Made by a program: the position numbers and the translations under genes. From the NCBI GenBank assembly GCA_036946625.1, contig JAQIIU010000003.1, positions 2,307,001-2,371,000 on the forward strand: DNA of 64,000 bases, written 5' to 3'. The DNA comes from Methylorubrum populi. Its GTDB lineage: Bacteria > Pseudomonadota > Alphaproteobacteria > Rhizobiales > Beijerinckiaceae. The first letter of the stretch is position 1, and every line of letters begins with the position of its first letter. Positions 14,994 through 23,268 of the stretch are shown one piece after another. The notes beneath the pieces were generated by a model. The model was not told where the DNA came from. It made no database searches and saw only the letters and a list, made by a program, of their open reading frames with translations.

Positions 14994-15814
14994 ACGACGC
15001 CGCCGAGACCGCTTCGACCGACGAACTCCTGTTCGCGGTGGACGAGGCGGGGATTGCCCGCATCACCCTCAACCGGCCGCAGGCGCGCAACGCGCTGACC
15101 TTCGCGATGTATCGCGGGCTGGTCGATCTGTGCCGTCGGATCGAGGAGGACCGCTCGATCAAGGCGGTGATCGTCGCCGGCGCGGGCGACAAGGCCTTCG
15201 CCGCGGGCACGGACATCGCCCAGTTCCGCAGCTTCGGCAAGCCGGAGGACGCGCTCGGCTACGAGCGTTTCATGGATCGGGTGCTCGGCAGCCTGGAGTC
15301 CTTGCGGGTGCCGACCATCGCCGCGGTCGCCGGAGCCTGCACCGGCGGGGGCGCGGCGATCGCCGCGGCCTGCGACATGCGCATCGCCAGCCGCGACGCC
15401 CGCTTCGGCTTCCCCATCGCCCGCACGCTCGGCAACTGCCTGTCGCAGAACACCCTGCGGCGGCTGGCGACCCTGATCGGCGGCCCGCGGGTGAAGGACA
15501 TCCTGTTCACCGCCCGCCTCGTCGGGGCGGACGAGGCCCTGGCGATCGGCCTCGTCAACGAGGTGGCGGAGGATGCCGCCGCGGTCGCCGCCCGGGCCAC
15601 CGCCCTCGCCACGCTCCTGGCAGGCCATGCGCCCCTGACGCTCCGGGCGACCAAGGAGGGCCTGCGCCGGATCGCCGAGGAAGGCGCCGCCGCGGCGTCG
15701 GAGGGCGAGCGCCCCGGCGACGACCTGATCCTGATGACCTACATGAGCGAGGATTTTCGCGAAGGGATGGAGGCGTTCCTCGGCAAGCGCGCCCCGAACT
15801 TCAAGGGGCGCTGA
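14990..15814 (+). CDS. Enoyl-CoA hydratase/isomerase family protein, atypical active site
   Basis: This crotonase-fold protein has 274 residues. The oxyanion-hole segments are present (KAFAAGTDIAQF and GACTGGGAAIAAACD), as is the N-terminal RITLNRPQARNALTFAMY. In classical hydratases a Glu lies in the F..PE..LG stretch after the second segment; here the matching stretch reads FGFPIARTLGNCLSQ, with Ile where Glu is expected. The reaction may therefore differ from ordinary hydration. The gene is translationally coupled (ATGA) to the CoA-transferase. It is convergent with a GntR regulator that may control the pair. Confidence 0.85.
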   Translation: MNDAAETASTDELLFAVDEAGIARITLNRPQARNALTFAMYRGLVDLCRRIEEDRSIKAVIVAGAGDKAFAAGTDIAQFRSFGKPEDALGYERFMDRVLGSLESLRVPTIAAVAGACTGGGAAIAAACDMRIASRDARFGFPIARTLGNCLSQNTLRRLATLIGGPRVKDILFTARLVGADEALAIGLVNEVAEDAAAVAARATALATLLAGHAPLTLRATKEGLRRIAEEGAAAASEGERPGDDLILMTYMSEDFREGMEAFLGKRAPNFKGR

Positions 15815-15821
15815 CCCGACC

Positions 15822-15911
15822 GTCGTCGCGAGACGGAGACGAAGCGATCCAGGGCTCCGCACATCCGGGAGAGGGGGCGCCGCCGGATCGCGATCGCTGC
15901 CGCGCGCGATG
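15822..15911. repeat. Family 1 palindrome core, degenerate copy
   Basis: It begins GTCGTCGCGAGACGGAGACG and AAGCGATCCAGGG and ends GCGCGATGAC, matching the core of the family 1 repeat without its flanking arms. It lies between the convergent hydratase and GntR genes and may fold as a terminator-like hairpin. Confidence 0.6.
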
Positions 15912-15933
15912 ACGGCGGGCCGGGAAGCACGCC

Positions 15934-16611
15934 TCAGCCCTCCTCCTCGCCGTAGATCGCGGCGATCACCGGCTTCTTCGAGCGGATGTGGCGGCGCATC
16001 AGCGATGCGAGGCCCTCGCCGTCGCGGGCGCGCAGGAGCGGGATCATCCGCTCGTGCTCGTCCACGGCCTGGGCCCACTGCCCCTCGGTCTGGTGGGCGC
16101 TGTAGCGAGAGCGCTGGATCCGGCCGGTGAGGCCGAGATAGAGGCTCCGCAGCTTGGTGTTGCGGCTCGCCAGCATGATGGCCTCGTGAATCTCGCGGTT
16201 GAGCCGGAAATAGGCGGCTTCGTCGCGGCCCTGCCAAGCGGCCACCATCTCCCGGTGCTTGCCCTCGATCTCGGCCAGTTCGTCCTCGGTGATCGAGCGA
16301 CAGGCGAGGTCGCAGGCGGTGGCTTCGAGCCCGGCGATGACCTCGATCATCTCTTCGAGTTCGTTGCGGGAGATGCTCGCCACCCGCGCGCCGCGGTTCG
16401 GCAGCAGCTCCAGGAGCCCTTCGGTGGCGAGGATCTTGATCGCCTCGCGCAAGGGGGTACGCGAGATGCCGAACCGCTCCGTCAGTTCGCTCTCGTTGAC
16501 GCGGGCGCGCGGCTCCAGTTCGCCCTCGCTGATCAATTCGCGCATCCGGTCCGCCACCTCGTCGTGCAGGTAGCGGCGGCTGATCCCGATACTGGGCTCA
16601 ATTCTATTCAT
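15934..16611 (-). CDS. GntR-family transcriptional regulator (FadR/FCD subfamily)
   Basis: The 225-residue protein has an N-terminal winged helix-turn-helix (YLHDEVADRMRELISEGELE; ESELTERFGISRTPLREAIK; LATEGLLELLPNRGARVAS). An all-helical FCD effector domain follows, with metal-type ligands in NREIHEAIMLASRNTKL and DEHERMIPLLRARDGEGL. Regulators of this class respond to organic acids or acyl-CoA related metabolites. It is divergent from the threonine aldolase gene (263-base gap) and convergent with the CoA-transferase/hydratase pair, so either could be a target. The start at 16611 leaves the HTH near the N-terminus; an in-frame ATG at 16653 would add 14 residues. Confidence 0.88.
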   Translation of the reverse strand: MNRIEPSIGISRRYLHDEVADRMRELISEGELEPRARVNESELTERFGISRTPLREAIKILATEGLLELLPNRGARVASISRNELEEMIEVIAGLEATACDLACRSITEDELAEIEGKHREMVAAWQGRDEAAYFRLNREIHEAIMLASRNTKLRSLYLGLTGRIQRSRYSAHQTEGQWAQAVDEHERMIPLLRARDGEGLASLMRRHIRSKKPVIAAIYGEEEG

Positions 16612-16874
16612 CGAGCACTCAAAGAATTTTAAATGCGAAAAACCGCACGGCAAGATTTAGAGCGCCGCGGGAGCGGCTGTCGAGATATTCGCCCGTTCGC
16701 CCGTTCGTGAGGCACATGAAAATCCTCCGGCCCACCCCTCGGACCGGCCTGACGGCGTTCAGACGGGGTTGCTGCCGGATGAATTTTACATGCATTCAGA
16801 GTGCCTGCCGAACAGGCTCTGAGTCGGGCTGCGGGCGACCGGGCTTACCCGAGCTTCACCGGAACGGATCCGCC

Positions 16875-17918
16875 ATGATCGACCTGTTCAGCGACACCCA
16901 GACGCGTCCGACGCCGGGCATGCGCGAGGCCATGGCGCGGGCGGAGGTCGGCGACGAGCAGTCCGGCTCCGACCCGACCACCGACGCCCTGTGCGAGCGG
17001 GTGGCCGACCTGTTGGGTCAGGAGGCGGCCGTGTTCATGCCGTCGGGCACCATGTGCAACCTCGCCTCGATCCTGGTGCATTGCCGGCCGGGCGACGAGA
17101 TCATCGTCGACGACCAGTCCCACATCTACAACACCGAGGCCGCGGGTGCGGCGGCGATCGGCGGCGTCTCGGTGAAGGCGCTGCCGACACGGGTCGGGCT
17201 GTTCACCCTCGCCCAGGTCGAGGCGGCGGTGCGGGTTCCGCAGCGCACGGCGCCGCGCTCGCGCCTCGTTTCCATCGAGCAGACCACGAGCTTTTCCGGC
17301 GGCACCGTCTGGGACGTCGGCGAGATGCGCCTGATCCGCGACTTCGCCCAGGCGCGCGGCCTCAAGGCGCATATCGACGGCGCGCGCCTGCTCAATGCGG
17401 TCGTGGCCACGGGCATTTCGGCGGCGGAGTACGCGGCCGGCTTCGACAGCGCCTGGATCGATCTCAGCAAGGGGCTCGGCTGCCCCGTGGGGGCCGTGCT
17501 GTGCGGCACGCGGGCCTTCATCGAGCAGGCGTGGCAGTGGAAGTACCGGCTCGGCGGCGCCCTGCGCCAATCGGGGGTGCTGGCGGCGGCCGGGCTCTAC
17601 GCGCTCGACCACCACATGACCCAACTCGCCGAGGACAACGCCCATGCCGGCCGCCTGCACCGGGCGATCGCCGACGTGCCGGGCCTGGATTTCGATCCGA
17701 CGGCCGGGCAGTCGAACATCCTTTGCTTCACCGTGGAGGGGCTGGGCATCACCGCCTCGACCTTCGCCGCCGCCTGCCTCGAAGACGGCGTGCGGGTGCG
17801 GGCGATCGGCACGCACCGGATCCGGGCGACCGCCCATCTCGACGTGGACCGTGCCGGCATCGAGCGGGCGGCCGAGGTGATCCGGGCGAAGGCCGCGCGG
17901 TTTCTGGCGAGGGACTGA
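16875..17918 (+). CDS. Threonine aldolase family PLP enzyme
   Basis: The product is 347 residues long with the fold-type I PLP pattern of low-specificity threonine aldolases. It has DLFSDTQTRPTPGMREAMAR at the start, PSGTMCNLASILVH for cofactor binding, HIDGARLLNA with the PLP-pyridine Asp, and the Schiff-base Lys199 in DLSKGLGCPVGAVLCG. The expected reaction is cleavage of beta-hydroxy amino acids such as threonine to glycine and an aldehyde. The ATG at 16875 follows GGAACGGATCCGCC. Its stop codon TGA is the first triplet of a family 1 repeat. The divergent GntR gene may regulate it. The exact stereospecificity is unknown. Confidence 0.9.
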   Translation: MIDLFSDTQTRPTPGMREAMARAEVGDEQSGSDPTTDALCERVADLLGQEAAVFMPSGTMCNLASILVHCRPGDEIIVDDQSHIYNTEAAGAAAIGGVSVKALPTRVGLFTLAQVEAAVRVPQRTAPRSRLVSIEQTTSFSGGTVWDVGEMRLIRDFAQARGLKAHIDGARLLNAVVATGISAAEYAAGFDSAWIDLSKGLGCPVGAVLCGTRAFIEQAWQWKYRLGGALRQSGVLAAAGLYALDHHMTQLAEDNAHAGRLHRAIADVPGLDFDPTAGQSNILCFTVEGLGITASTFAAACLEDGVRVRAIGTHRIRATAHLDVDRAGIERAAEVIRAKAARFLARD

Positions 17919-18089
17919 TACCGTTTCCGCTTGATCGCTTCGGGTTTCGCCCCCCTCCGTCCTCGCGAGCGGCCGCGAAGCGATCCAGGGCGCGCCCTTT
18001 CCGGACCGGTCGCGCCCTGGATCGCCACGGCTTCGCCTCGCGATGACGCAGGAGAGGCCGAAGTCATCAACCGCCGGATGTCCGTATGA
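17916..18089. repeat. Long palindromic intergenic repeat, family 1, copy b
   Basis: It begins TGATACCGTTTCCGCTTGAT, sharing its TGA with the threonine aldolase stop, and ends near AAGTCATCAACCGCCGGATG. It is almost the exact reverse complement of copy c at 40428-40596, including the run of about 25 bases after CTTCGGGTTT. The central arms are GCGATCCAGGGCGCGCCC and GTCGCGCCCTGGATCGCC. Confidence 0.85.
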
Positions 18090-18329
18090 TACAATCGGCG
18101 ATGACCTTGACTCATCGCCGGTTGCCCGCGCGAAGGCGCGGCGGCGGGCGCCCGCCGGACGTAGGGAAGCCGACCATCGGTCGGCTTCCATGCAGCTTGG
18201 TATGCGCCACGGGGCGGACGATCCGTGGCCGCCGTGGTTCCGGTTTGCGTGCGCCGAGCCTCGCGATGACGGCCGGGCAATGCGGGGGCGGCTTTCCCCT
18301 CGGAACACCGCCCCGAAGCCGCCCGAAAC

Positions 18330-18872
18330 CTACTTCCTGTCGAGATCCTGGGCCATCTTCAGGTGCTCGTCGAGATGCGGCTTGGTCTTGAGGGCGAAGG
18401 CCTTCAGCGCCGCGTTGTCGCCGCCATCGGCGTAGCGCTTGTAGAGGTCGGTGGCGTTCTTATGCGCCGTCACCTGATCGTCGTGGTACTGTTTGGTGAA
18501 GTCGTCGCCGCTCAGGCCCTTGAGCTTGTCGAGCTTGCTCTGGTGGGACGCGTCCAGCGCGGTCGGGACGTCGAGCTTCATGTCGCCGGTCTGGATCACG
18601 GATTTCAGCTCGTCCGAAACCTTCTTGTGATCGTCGATCATCTTCTGGGCGTAGACCTTGGTCTTCTCGTCCGACTTCTCGAGGGCGAGCTGGCTCGACT
18701 GCGTCTCGAATAGGTCGCCGATCACGGCCTGGGTGACGAAGTCCTGCGAGGAGGGAGCGACGCCGATCAGCGCGTTCACGCCGGTCTTCTCACCGACCGA
18801 CTGGGCATGGGCGGGGATCCCCGCCGCGCCCAGCATGAGCAGGCAGGCGGCGGCGGTGACGGGCATTCTCAT
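18330..18872 (-). CDS. DUF4142-domain secreted protein
   Basis: The product has 180 residues. The signal peptide (MRMPVTAAACLLMLGAAGIP, cleavage after AHA) is followed by a helical DUF4142 domain. Typical stretches are SQDFVTQAVIGDLFETQSSQ, YAQKMIDDHKKVSDELKSV, KQYHDDQVTAHKNATDLYKR and LKTKPHLDEHLKMAQDL. The His and Asp/Glu pairs give it a ferritin-like four-helix look. The function of the family is unestablished; in alphaproteobacteria these proteins are often linked to stress. It stands alone between a repeat-rich gap and a YbdK-type ligase gene. Confidence 0.85.
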   Translation of the reverse strand: MRMPVTAAACLLMLGAAGIPAHAQSVGEKTGVNALIGVAPSSQDFVTQAVIGDLFETQSSQLALEKSDEKTKVYAQKMIDDHKKVSDELKSVIQTGDMKLDVPTALDASHQSKLDKLKGLSGDDFTKQYHDDQVTAHKNATDLYKRYADGGDNAALKAFALKTKPHLDEHLKMAQDLDRK

Positions 18873-18955
18873 GGCAGGCTCCTCACGGTAAAACGGTGTT
18901 GCCGGAGCAACCGGAGCGGGCGGGCGATGTTCCTGGCGGACGGAGCCGGAGGCCT

Positions 18956-20083
18956 TTACGCCGCGCAGTCGCCCGTCTCGCGGGCGAGCCAGTCGATCAC
19001 GCAGGACAACGCCTTGCGCGCGCTGCCGCCCGCGGCCAGGGCCGCCTCGTGGACCCGGACCTGCCCGTCGGCGCTGGAGCCGCATTCGGCGATGGTGAGG
19101 GCGTGGGCGACCTGGGCGTTGCAGCCGAGCGCCGCCGCGTCCTCCGCCACGAGGTCGAGCAGGCGTTCCACGAGGCGGCGAACCGGCACCGCCTCCTCCA
19201 CAGCCTCGTCGATCAGGGCGGCGTGGACGCCGTCGCGCTGCGCCCGCCACAGGTTCTCCATCACGAAGCCCCGCGAGGCCCCGGTCGGCCCCGCGTTCAG
19301 GTCGGGCCGGCGCACGCACAGCCGGACGAGGCAGCGGTAGAGCGCGGCGATGGCGAGCGTGTCCTTCAGGCGGGTGCAACTGTCGGCGACCCGCAGTTCG
19401 AGCGTCGGGTAGCGGATCGAGGGGCGGATGTGCCACCAGAAATAGGTCGCGTCCTCGACCGCCCCGGCCCGGGTCATCACCCGCACGTAGCGCTCGAAAT
19501 CGGCGGCGCCGTCGAACCGTTCGGGCAGCCCGGTGCGCGGCAGCTCGGCGTAGGCGCGCAGGCGGTAGCCGGCAAGACCGGTGCGATGGCGCTCGTAGAA
19601 GGGCGAGGAGGTCGAGAGCGCGAGCAGCACCGGCAGGAACGGCATCAGCCGGTTGACGAGGTCGATGCGCCGGTCGGGCTCCGGCACCTCGACATGGACG
19701 TGCAGCCCGCTGACGATGGAGCGCCGCCCGACCATCTGCAGCGTCTCGATCATCTTGCGGTAGCGGACCTTGGCGGTCTCGCGCTGGTCGGTCCAGACCG
19801 CGGTCGGGTGGGTGCCGGCGGCGAAGACCTTCAGCCCGTGCTCGCGCCCGATCGCGCACAGGCCGGTGCGCAGCTTGGCCAGGGCCTCGTGCGTCTCCGC
19901 GAAGCTCGCCGAGGGCTTGGAACAGATCTCGGCCTGGCTCTCCAGCATCTCGCGCTCGACGCCCTCCAGCCGGCTCCGCGCCGCCTCGTGGAAGGCCGAG
20001 ACCGACGCGCGCGGCGCCGCCCGGGTGCGGCGGCTCGCCAGGAACAGCTCCTCCTCGATGCCGAACCGGTATTCGTGTGCCAT
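18956..20083 (-). CDS. YbdK-type carboxylate-amine ligase (GCS2 family)
   Basis: This 375-residue protein belongs to glutamate-cysteine ligase family 2. Conserved pieces include the start YRFGIEEELFL with clustered Glu for magnesium, FAAGTHPTAVWTDQRE, SGLHVHVEVPEPDRRIDLVN, and WHIRPSIRYPTLELRVADS. Family members ligate an amine to a carboxylate using ATP, and E. coli YbdK has weak glutamate-cysteine ligase activity. The true substrate here is unknown. The ATG at 20083 precedes the conserved first strand directly. The lipoprotein and S10 peptidase genes follow upstream on the same strand. Confidence 0.88.
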   Translation of the reverse strand: MAHEYRFGIEEELFLASRRTRAAPRASVSAFHEAARSRLEGVEREMLESQAEICSKPSASFAETHEALAKLRTGLCAIGREHGLKVFAAGTHPTAVWTDQRETAKVRYRKMIETLQMVGRRSIVSGLHVHVEVPEPDRRIDLVNRLMPFLPVLLALSTSSPFYERHRTGLAGYRLRAYAELPRTGLPERFDGAADFERYVRVMTRAGAVEDATYFWWHIRPSIRYPTLELRVADSCTRLKDTLAIAALYRCLVRLCVRRPDLNAGPTGASRGFVMENLWRAQRDGVHAALIDEAVEEAVPVRRLVERLLDLVAEDAAALGCNAQVAHALTIAECGSSADGQVRVHEAALAAGGSARKALSCVIDWLARETGDCAA

Positions 20084-20168
20084 CGCCGCGTCCCGCCCTC
20101 CCCGCCCGGCGAGGTGCCGGGCCGGCCGCCTCGCGGCAAGCAAGCGCGGGCCCAACCCGCGGCGCGCG

Positions 20169-20546
20169 TCAACGAACGATACGGTCGAGGCGGTCGTTCA
20201 CGAAGAAATACAGCTCCCTGGCCCCGGGCTCGGCGTAGAGCACCTGGACCTCCCGGCCGGCGCGGCCCTCGCCGAGCAGCACGTCGGTCGGCTTGCGGCC
20301 CTTCAGGCGCACGAGATCGCACTCGCCGATGCCGGTCTCGATCGCGGCGGCGGTGCCGGGCGCCGGGCCGGTGCAGGCGCCGTTCGCGTCGAGGACCGGC
20401 CCGGTGAAGGCGGCCGGGGCCGGCGGCGGCGGCAGGACCGCCCCGGGCGGGGGCGGCGCCGGGATCGGCGCGGCGCGTTCCGACGTGTTGCAGCCGGCCA
20501 GCACGGCGGCGGCGAGGAACGGGACGTATCGGGCGACAGGTCTCAA
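20169..20546 (-). CDS. Small lipoprotein of unknown function
   Basis: The product has 125 residues. The TTG start at 20546 overlaps the stop of the S10 peptidase gene (TTGA). The N-terminus MRPVARYVPFLAAAVLAGCN is a lipoprotein signal with lipobox LAGC. A Pro/Ala-rich linker follows, then a domain with two Cys (GACTGP, GECDLVRLKGRKPTDVLLGE) and a terminal LYAEPGARELYFFVNDRLDR. This last half resembles small periplasmic SmpA/OmlA-like pieces, but no family can be assigned with confidence. It is probably anchored to the outer membrane and co-transcribed with the peptidase. Confidence 0.65.
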   Translation of the reverse strand: MRPVARYVPFLAAAVLAGCNTSERAAPIPAPPPPGAVLPPPPAPAAFTGPVLDANGACTGPAPGTAAAIETGIGECDLVRLKGRKPTDVLLGEGRAGREVQVLYAEPGARELYFFVNDRLDRIVR

Positions 20547-22198
20547 GGCGTCGGCCTCTTCTCCGGCGTGGTCTCCCCCGAGGCCGGGCCCTGGCGGGCG
20601 CTTCCGTCCGAGCGGGTTTCCAGCGCGCGGGCGAACAGCTCGGCCGCGTCGTCGTGGAAGGCGTTGCGGGAGTCGGGCCGCGTGTAGAACATGTGGCCGC
20701 CGGGATAAACCGCGAGCTTCAGGCGGTCGGCCGAGCCGTAGACCGGCATCTGGTCGAGGAGCAGCTTCGAGGTGAAGTAGGGCGTGACGAGGTCGGTGAA
20801 GCCGTGGGCGACGAGCACCCGCATCCGCCCGTCGAGCGCCAGCACGTCCTTCAGCGCGCCCATGACCTCCGGTGCCGAGCGGCCCGAGCCCCAGTTCCAG
20901 CCGCGATTGACCGCGCCGTTGAGCAGTTCGTAGCGCATGGTCTCGACGCGCCAGTTCAGGCGGCCCTGGTAGAGTTGCACCATCGCGGTGGTGAGCGGCG
21001 CCTGGAGCGCGTCGAGCACCGGGTCCTCGAAGCCCGAATGCGGCGCGGTCGGGTCCGGGTCCCAGCCGGTCACGCCGGTGTCGTAGGCCGAGGAGACGCG
21101 GCCGGTGTCGCGCCCGATCTCGCGCTGGTAGCTGTTCGCGGTGAGCCGCCCGGCCTGTCGCCGCACGATCTGCGGATCGAGCCCGGTCAGCGCGGAGACC
21201 TTGTCCGTCAGCCGCGTCACCGCCTCCCGGTCGGCCGGGCCCTTCAGCAGGTCGGTGAGGTATTCGCCCGCCGCGTAGGCCTCCGCCTCCTTCATCAGCG
21301 GCCGGCTCGGCACCGTCCCCGCGCGCTCCAGGGCGGCGGCGGCGAAGGAGGGCAGCCTCGTCACGAAGCCCCAGGGCGTGGTGCGGGCCGGTTGCAGCCA
21401 CGCGAAGTCGAGCACCGGCGAGAGCAGCACCAGCCCGGACAGGCCGACGCCGACGTCCTGTTGCAGCTTCTGCGCGATCAGCGGCCCGCGAAAGCCCCCG
21501 TAGCTCTCGCCGACGAAGAATTTCGGCGAGGCGAGGCGGTCGTTCTGGCGCAGATAGCGGGCGATGGCCGCGGCGAGCACGGAGGCGTCCGCATCGACGC
21601 TCCAGTACTTCTTGGCGTCGCCGTCCGCCGCGCGGCTGTAGCCGGTGCCGACGGGATCGATGAAGACGAGGTCGGTGAAGTCGAGCCAGGTCGCCGGGTT
21701 CGGCTGGAGCGCGATCGCCTGCGACGGGCTGATCGAGGCGCCGTCGGTCGGCAGGCGCCAGGGGCCGATCGCGCCGATGTCGAGATAGGCCGAGGCCGCG
21801 CCGGGGCCGCCGTTGACGCCGAAGGTGATCGGCCGTGCGGCGGCCTCCTCGGGCTTGCCCGCCCGCGTGTAGGCGATGAAGGCGATCTCGGACTGGAGCT
21901 TGCCCTCCTCGTCCACCAGGGCGAGGCTGCCGGCGGTCGCGGTGAATTTCAGCGATCCGCCGTTCGGCAGGTCGATGCCGTGCTCGGTGGTCGCGTCCGG
22001 CGGCAGGCGCCGCCCCTCCGGCGCCCTGCGGCCCTGGTTCGGACCTGAAGTCTGGCCCTTCCCCTGCGTCTGGCCCTCGCCGGGACCGGGCTGGGCGAGG
22101 GCCGGCAACGGGCCGAGCCCGACCGCGACGGACAGGAGGCCGGCGAGACCGATCCGGAGCGCGCCGGCTCGCGGACGGCGTGTGATGGGCTGCGTCAT
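20543..22198 (-). CDS. S10 family serine carboxypeptidase-like protein
   Basis: This 551-residue protein has a signal peptide (about residues 1-40, ending ALPALAQP after a hydrophobic core) and a Gln/Gly-rich linker. The peptidase S10 alpha/beta-hydrolase domain follows, with PITFGVNGGPGAASAYLDIG as oxyanion region, the nucleophile Ser in FFVGESYGGFRGPL, an Asp in VAHGFTDLVTPYF and the His in YPGGHMFYTRPDSRNAF. It should act as a periplasmic or secreted exopeptidase or esterase. The ATG at 22198 begins the signal sequence. A small lipoprotein gene is coupled to its 3' end. Confidence 0.87.
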   Translation of the reverse strand: MTQPITRRPRAGALRIGLAGLLSVAVGLGPLPALAQPGPGEGQTQGKGQTSGPNQGRRAPEGRRLPPDATTEHGIDLPNGGSLKFTATAGSLALVDEEGKLQSEIAFIAYTRAGKPEEAAARPITFGVNGGPGAASAYLDIGAIGPWRLPTDGASISPSQAIALQPNPATWLDFTDLVFIDPVGTGYSRAADGDAKKYWSVDADASVLAAAIARYLRQNDRLASPKFFVGESYGGFRGPLIAQKLQQDVGVGLSGLVLLSPVLDFAWLQPARTTPWGFVTRLPSFAAAALERAGTVPSRPLMKEAEAYAAGEYLTDLLKGPADREAVTRLTDKVSALTGLDPQIVRRQAGRLTANSYQREIGRDTGRVSSAYDTGVTGWDPDPTAPHSGFEDPVLDALQAPLTTAMVQLYQGRLNWRVETMRYELLNGAVNRGWNWGSGRSAPEVMGALKDVLALDGRMRVLVAHGFTDLVTPYFTSKLLLDQMPVYGSADRLKLAVYPGGHMFYTRPDSRNAFHDDAAELFARALETRSDGSARQGPASGETTPEKRPTP

Positions 22199-22271
22199 GG
22201 CTCTTTCGCGTTCCTCGACCGATGGCCCGGGCCCTCGCCGCACGCGCGAGGGTCTCACGCCTTCTTGTGCC

Positions 22272-22724
22272 TCACGCCTTCTTGGTCCAGCGCCCGCTCT
22301 CGTCCTGCTGCCAGTAGGCCACGGCGTGGCCGGCGGCCTTGGCGACGCGCCACTGCTCGCGGGCATGCAGCAGCGCGTCGGTGTCGGTGCCGTCGAACAG
22401 GATGCAGATCCGCTGATAGGCCTGCGCCTCCTCCGGCAGTTCCGCCCCCTCCACGAGAAAGCGGATCGAGGCGCCGTTCGGGTTGGTCCCGCGCAGGGTC
22501 AGCACCACGGGCTGGGTCGCCGCATCCGTGTCGCGATCGGTGCCGTGGGGCAGGAAGCTCTCGTCGGTGTAGGTCCACAGGCCGTCGTCGAGGGCCTGGA
22601 GCCGCTCCTCGGTCACCGCCTGGATGGCCGCCTGCCAGCCGCGTTCCAGCGACTTCTCGACGAGGCTCGGCAGCACCTTCTCGAGGGGCTGGCGCTGGAG
22701 GTGGTAGAACAGGATCTCGGTCAC
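22272..22724 (-). CDS. holC: DNA polymerase III chi subunit
   Basis: The product has 150 residues with the HolC pattern: MTEILFYHLQRQPLEKVLPS, LVEKSLERGWQAAIQAV, a central LWTYTDESFLPHGTD, PVVLTLRGTNPNGASIRFLV and a C-terminal RWTKKA. Chi links the clamp loader to single-strand binding protein at the fork. The GTG start at 22724 overlaps the stop of a short upstream frame that looks like a gene remnant. A near-exact 17-base tandem duplication lies at and just after the stop codon (22254-22284), repeating the codons for KKA and the stop. Confidence 0.92.
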   Translation of the reverse strand: MTEILFYHLQRQPLEKVLPSLVEKSLERGWQAAIQAVTEERLQALDDGLWTYTDESFLPHGTDRDTDAATQPVVLTLRGTNPNGASIRFLVEGAELPEEAQAYQRICILFDGTDTDALLHAREQWRVAKAAGHAVAYWQQDESGRWTKKA

Positions 22725-22910
22725 GGCTCGCCTGCATATAGGGTCCGGCCGCCATTCGGCAGTGCCGACCGCAGGCCGATTCCCGCGAGGTCGAGCAGGA
22801 TCGTCGCGCAGCCGGCCTGCACCGCGCAGTCCTGAAGGTAGGCGGCGGTGCCGAGATCCTCAGGCCCGCTCGCGTCGGCGGCGAAGCCGACGAGTCCGGG
22901 GCGCGCGATC
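22721..22910 (-). pseudogene. Remnant resembling glutathionylspermidine synthase
   Basis: About 60 codons upstream of holC read LREIARPGLVGFAADASGPE and then DLGTAAYLQDCAVQAGCATI, ending in TLYAGEP and a TGA that overlaps the holC GTG. The middle resembles the part of glutathionylspermidine synthase-like ATP-grasp proteins with the pattern ED..T..YL.DCA.QAG. Both the N-terminal and C-terminal parts are missing and no start codon is convincing. Genes of this family commonly neighbour DUF350 genes, and a truncated DUF350 gene lies directly upstream. This fits a deletion that removed most of both. The family call rests on a short motif. Confidence 0.45.
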
Positions 22911-22914
22911 TCCC

Positions 22915-23148
22915 TCAGACGATGCAGTCGAGGAGCGAGCCGGCGTAGCGCACCGCCGCCGAGAGCGGGATCGAGTAACCGAGCAGGCTGCCGCCGAGGG
23001 CGAGCGAGGCGGCGAGGCTGCCCTCGCGCACCAGGGCGATCTCCCGGTGCGCCGTCGCGGTCAGGTAGGTGACGAGGTAGAGGGCGGTCAGGCCGAGGGA
23101 GACGGCGAAGTAGGCGAGGAAGGCCGGCAGGCCCGAGATCGTCGTCAA
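22915..23148 (-). CDS. DUF350 membrane protein, apparently truncated
   Basis: The product has 77 residues with two predicted membrane helices (GLPAFLAYFAVSLGLTALYL and ASLALGGSLLGYSIPLSAAV). The motif HREIALVREGSLAASLALGG is typical of the first half of DUF350 proteins, which normally have about 130-140 residues and four helices. The frame ends right after SLLDCIV, where the family usually continues with Trp-Gly, so this is half a protein. The TTG start has a strong GGAGGG site seven bases upstream. Whether the half protein still functions is unclear. Confidence 0.6.
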   Translation of the reverse strand: MTTISGLPAFLAYFAVSLGLTALYLVTYLTATAHREIALVREGSLAASLALGGSLLGYSIPLSAAVRYAGSLLDCIV

Positions 23149-23170
23149 CCGCTCCCTCCATTCTGCCTCA

Positions 23171-23262
23171 GGGCCATCGCTCGAAGCGATGGCCCTGGTT
23201 TTCTTGGGCGGACGCTCTTCGCGCCTGGAAAGCGGCGCGATCGCTCTTCGAGGATCGCACCG
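23171..23262. terminator. Pair of hairpins downstream of pyrG
   Basis: Two hairpins fill the gap between pyrG and the DUF350 gene. The first is AGGGCCATCGCT-CGA-AGCGATGGCCCT near 23171-23199. The second is GCGGCGCGATC paired with GATCGCACCGC near 23232-23262, with one mismatch. They may stop transcription from pyrG. The only T-run (GGTTTT) favours plus-strand reading of the first hairpin, so factor-independent termination of pyrG is not proven. Confidence 0.4.
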
Positions 23263-23268
23263 CTCCTG

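Noticed and set aside
22721..23161. A single 146-codon gene spanning the DUF350 region and the remnant before holC
   Set aside because: The first half is an out-of-frame shadow of the DUF350 gene, which has its own strong ribosome binding site. Only the last 60 or so codons look meaningful.
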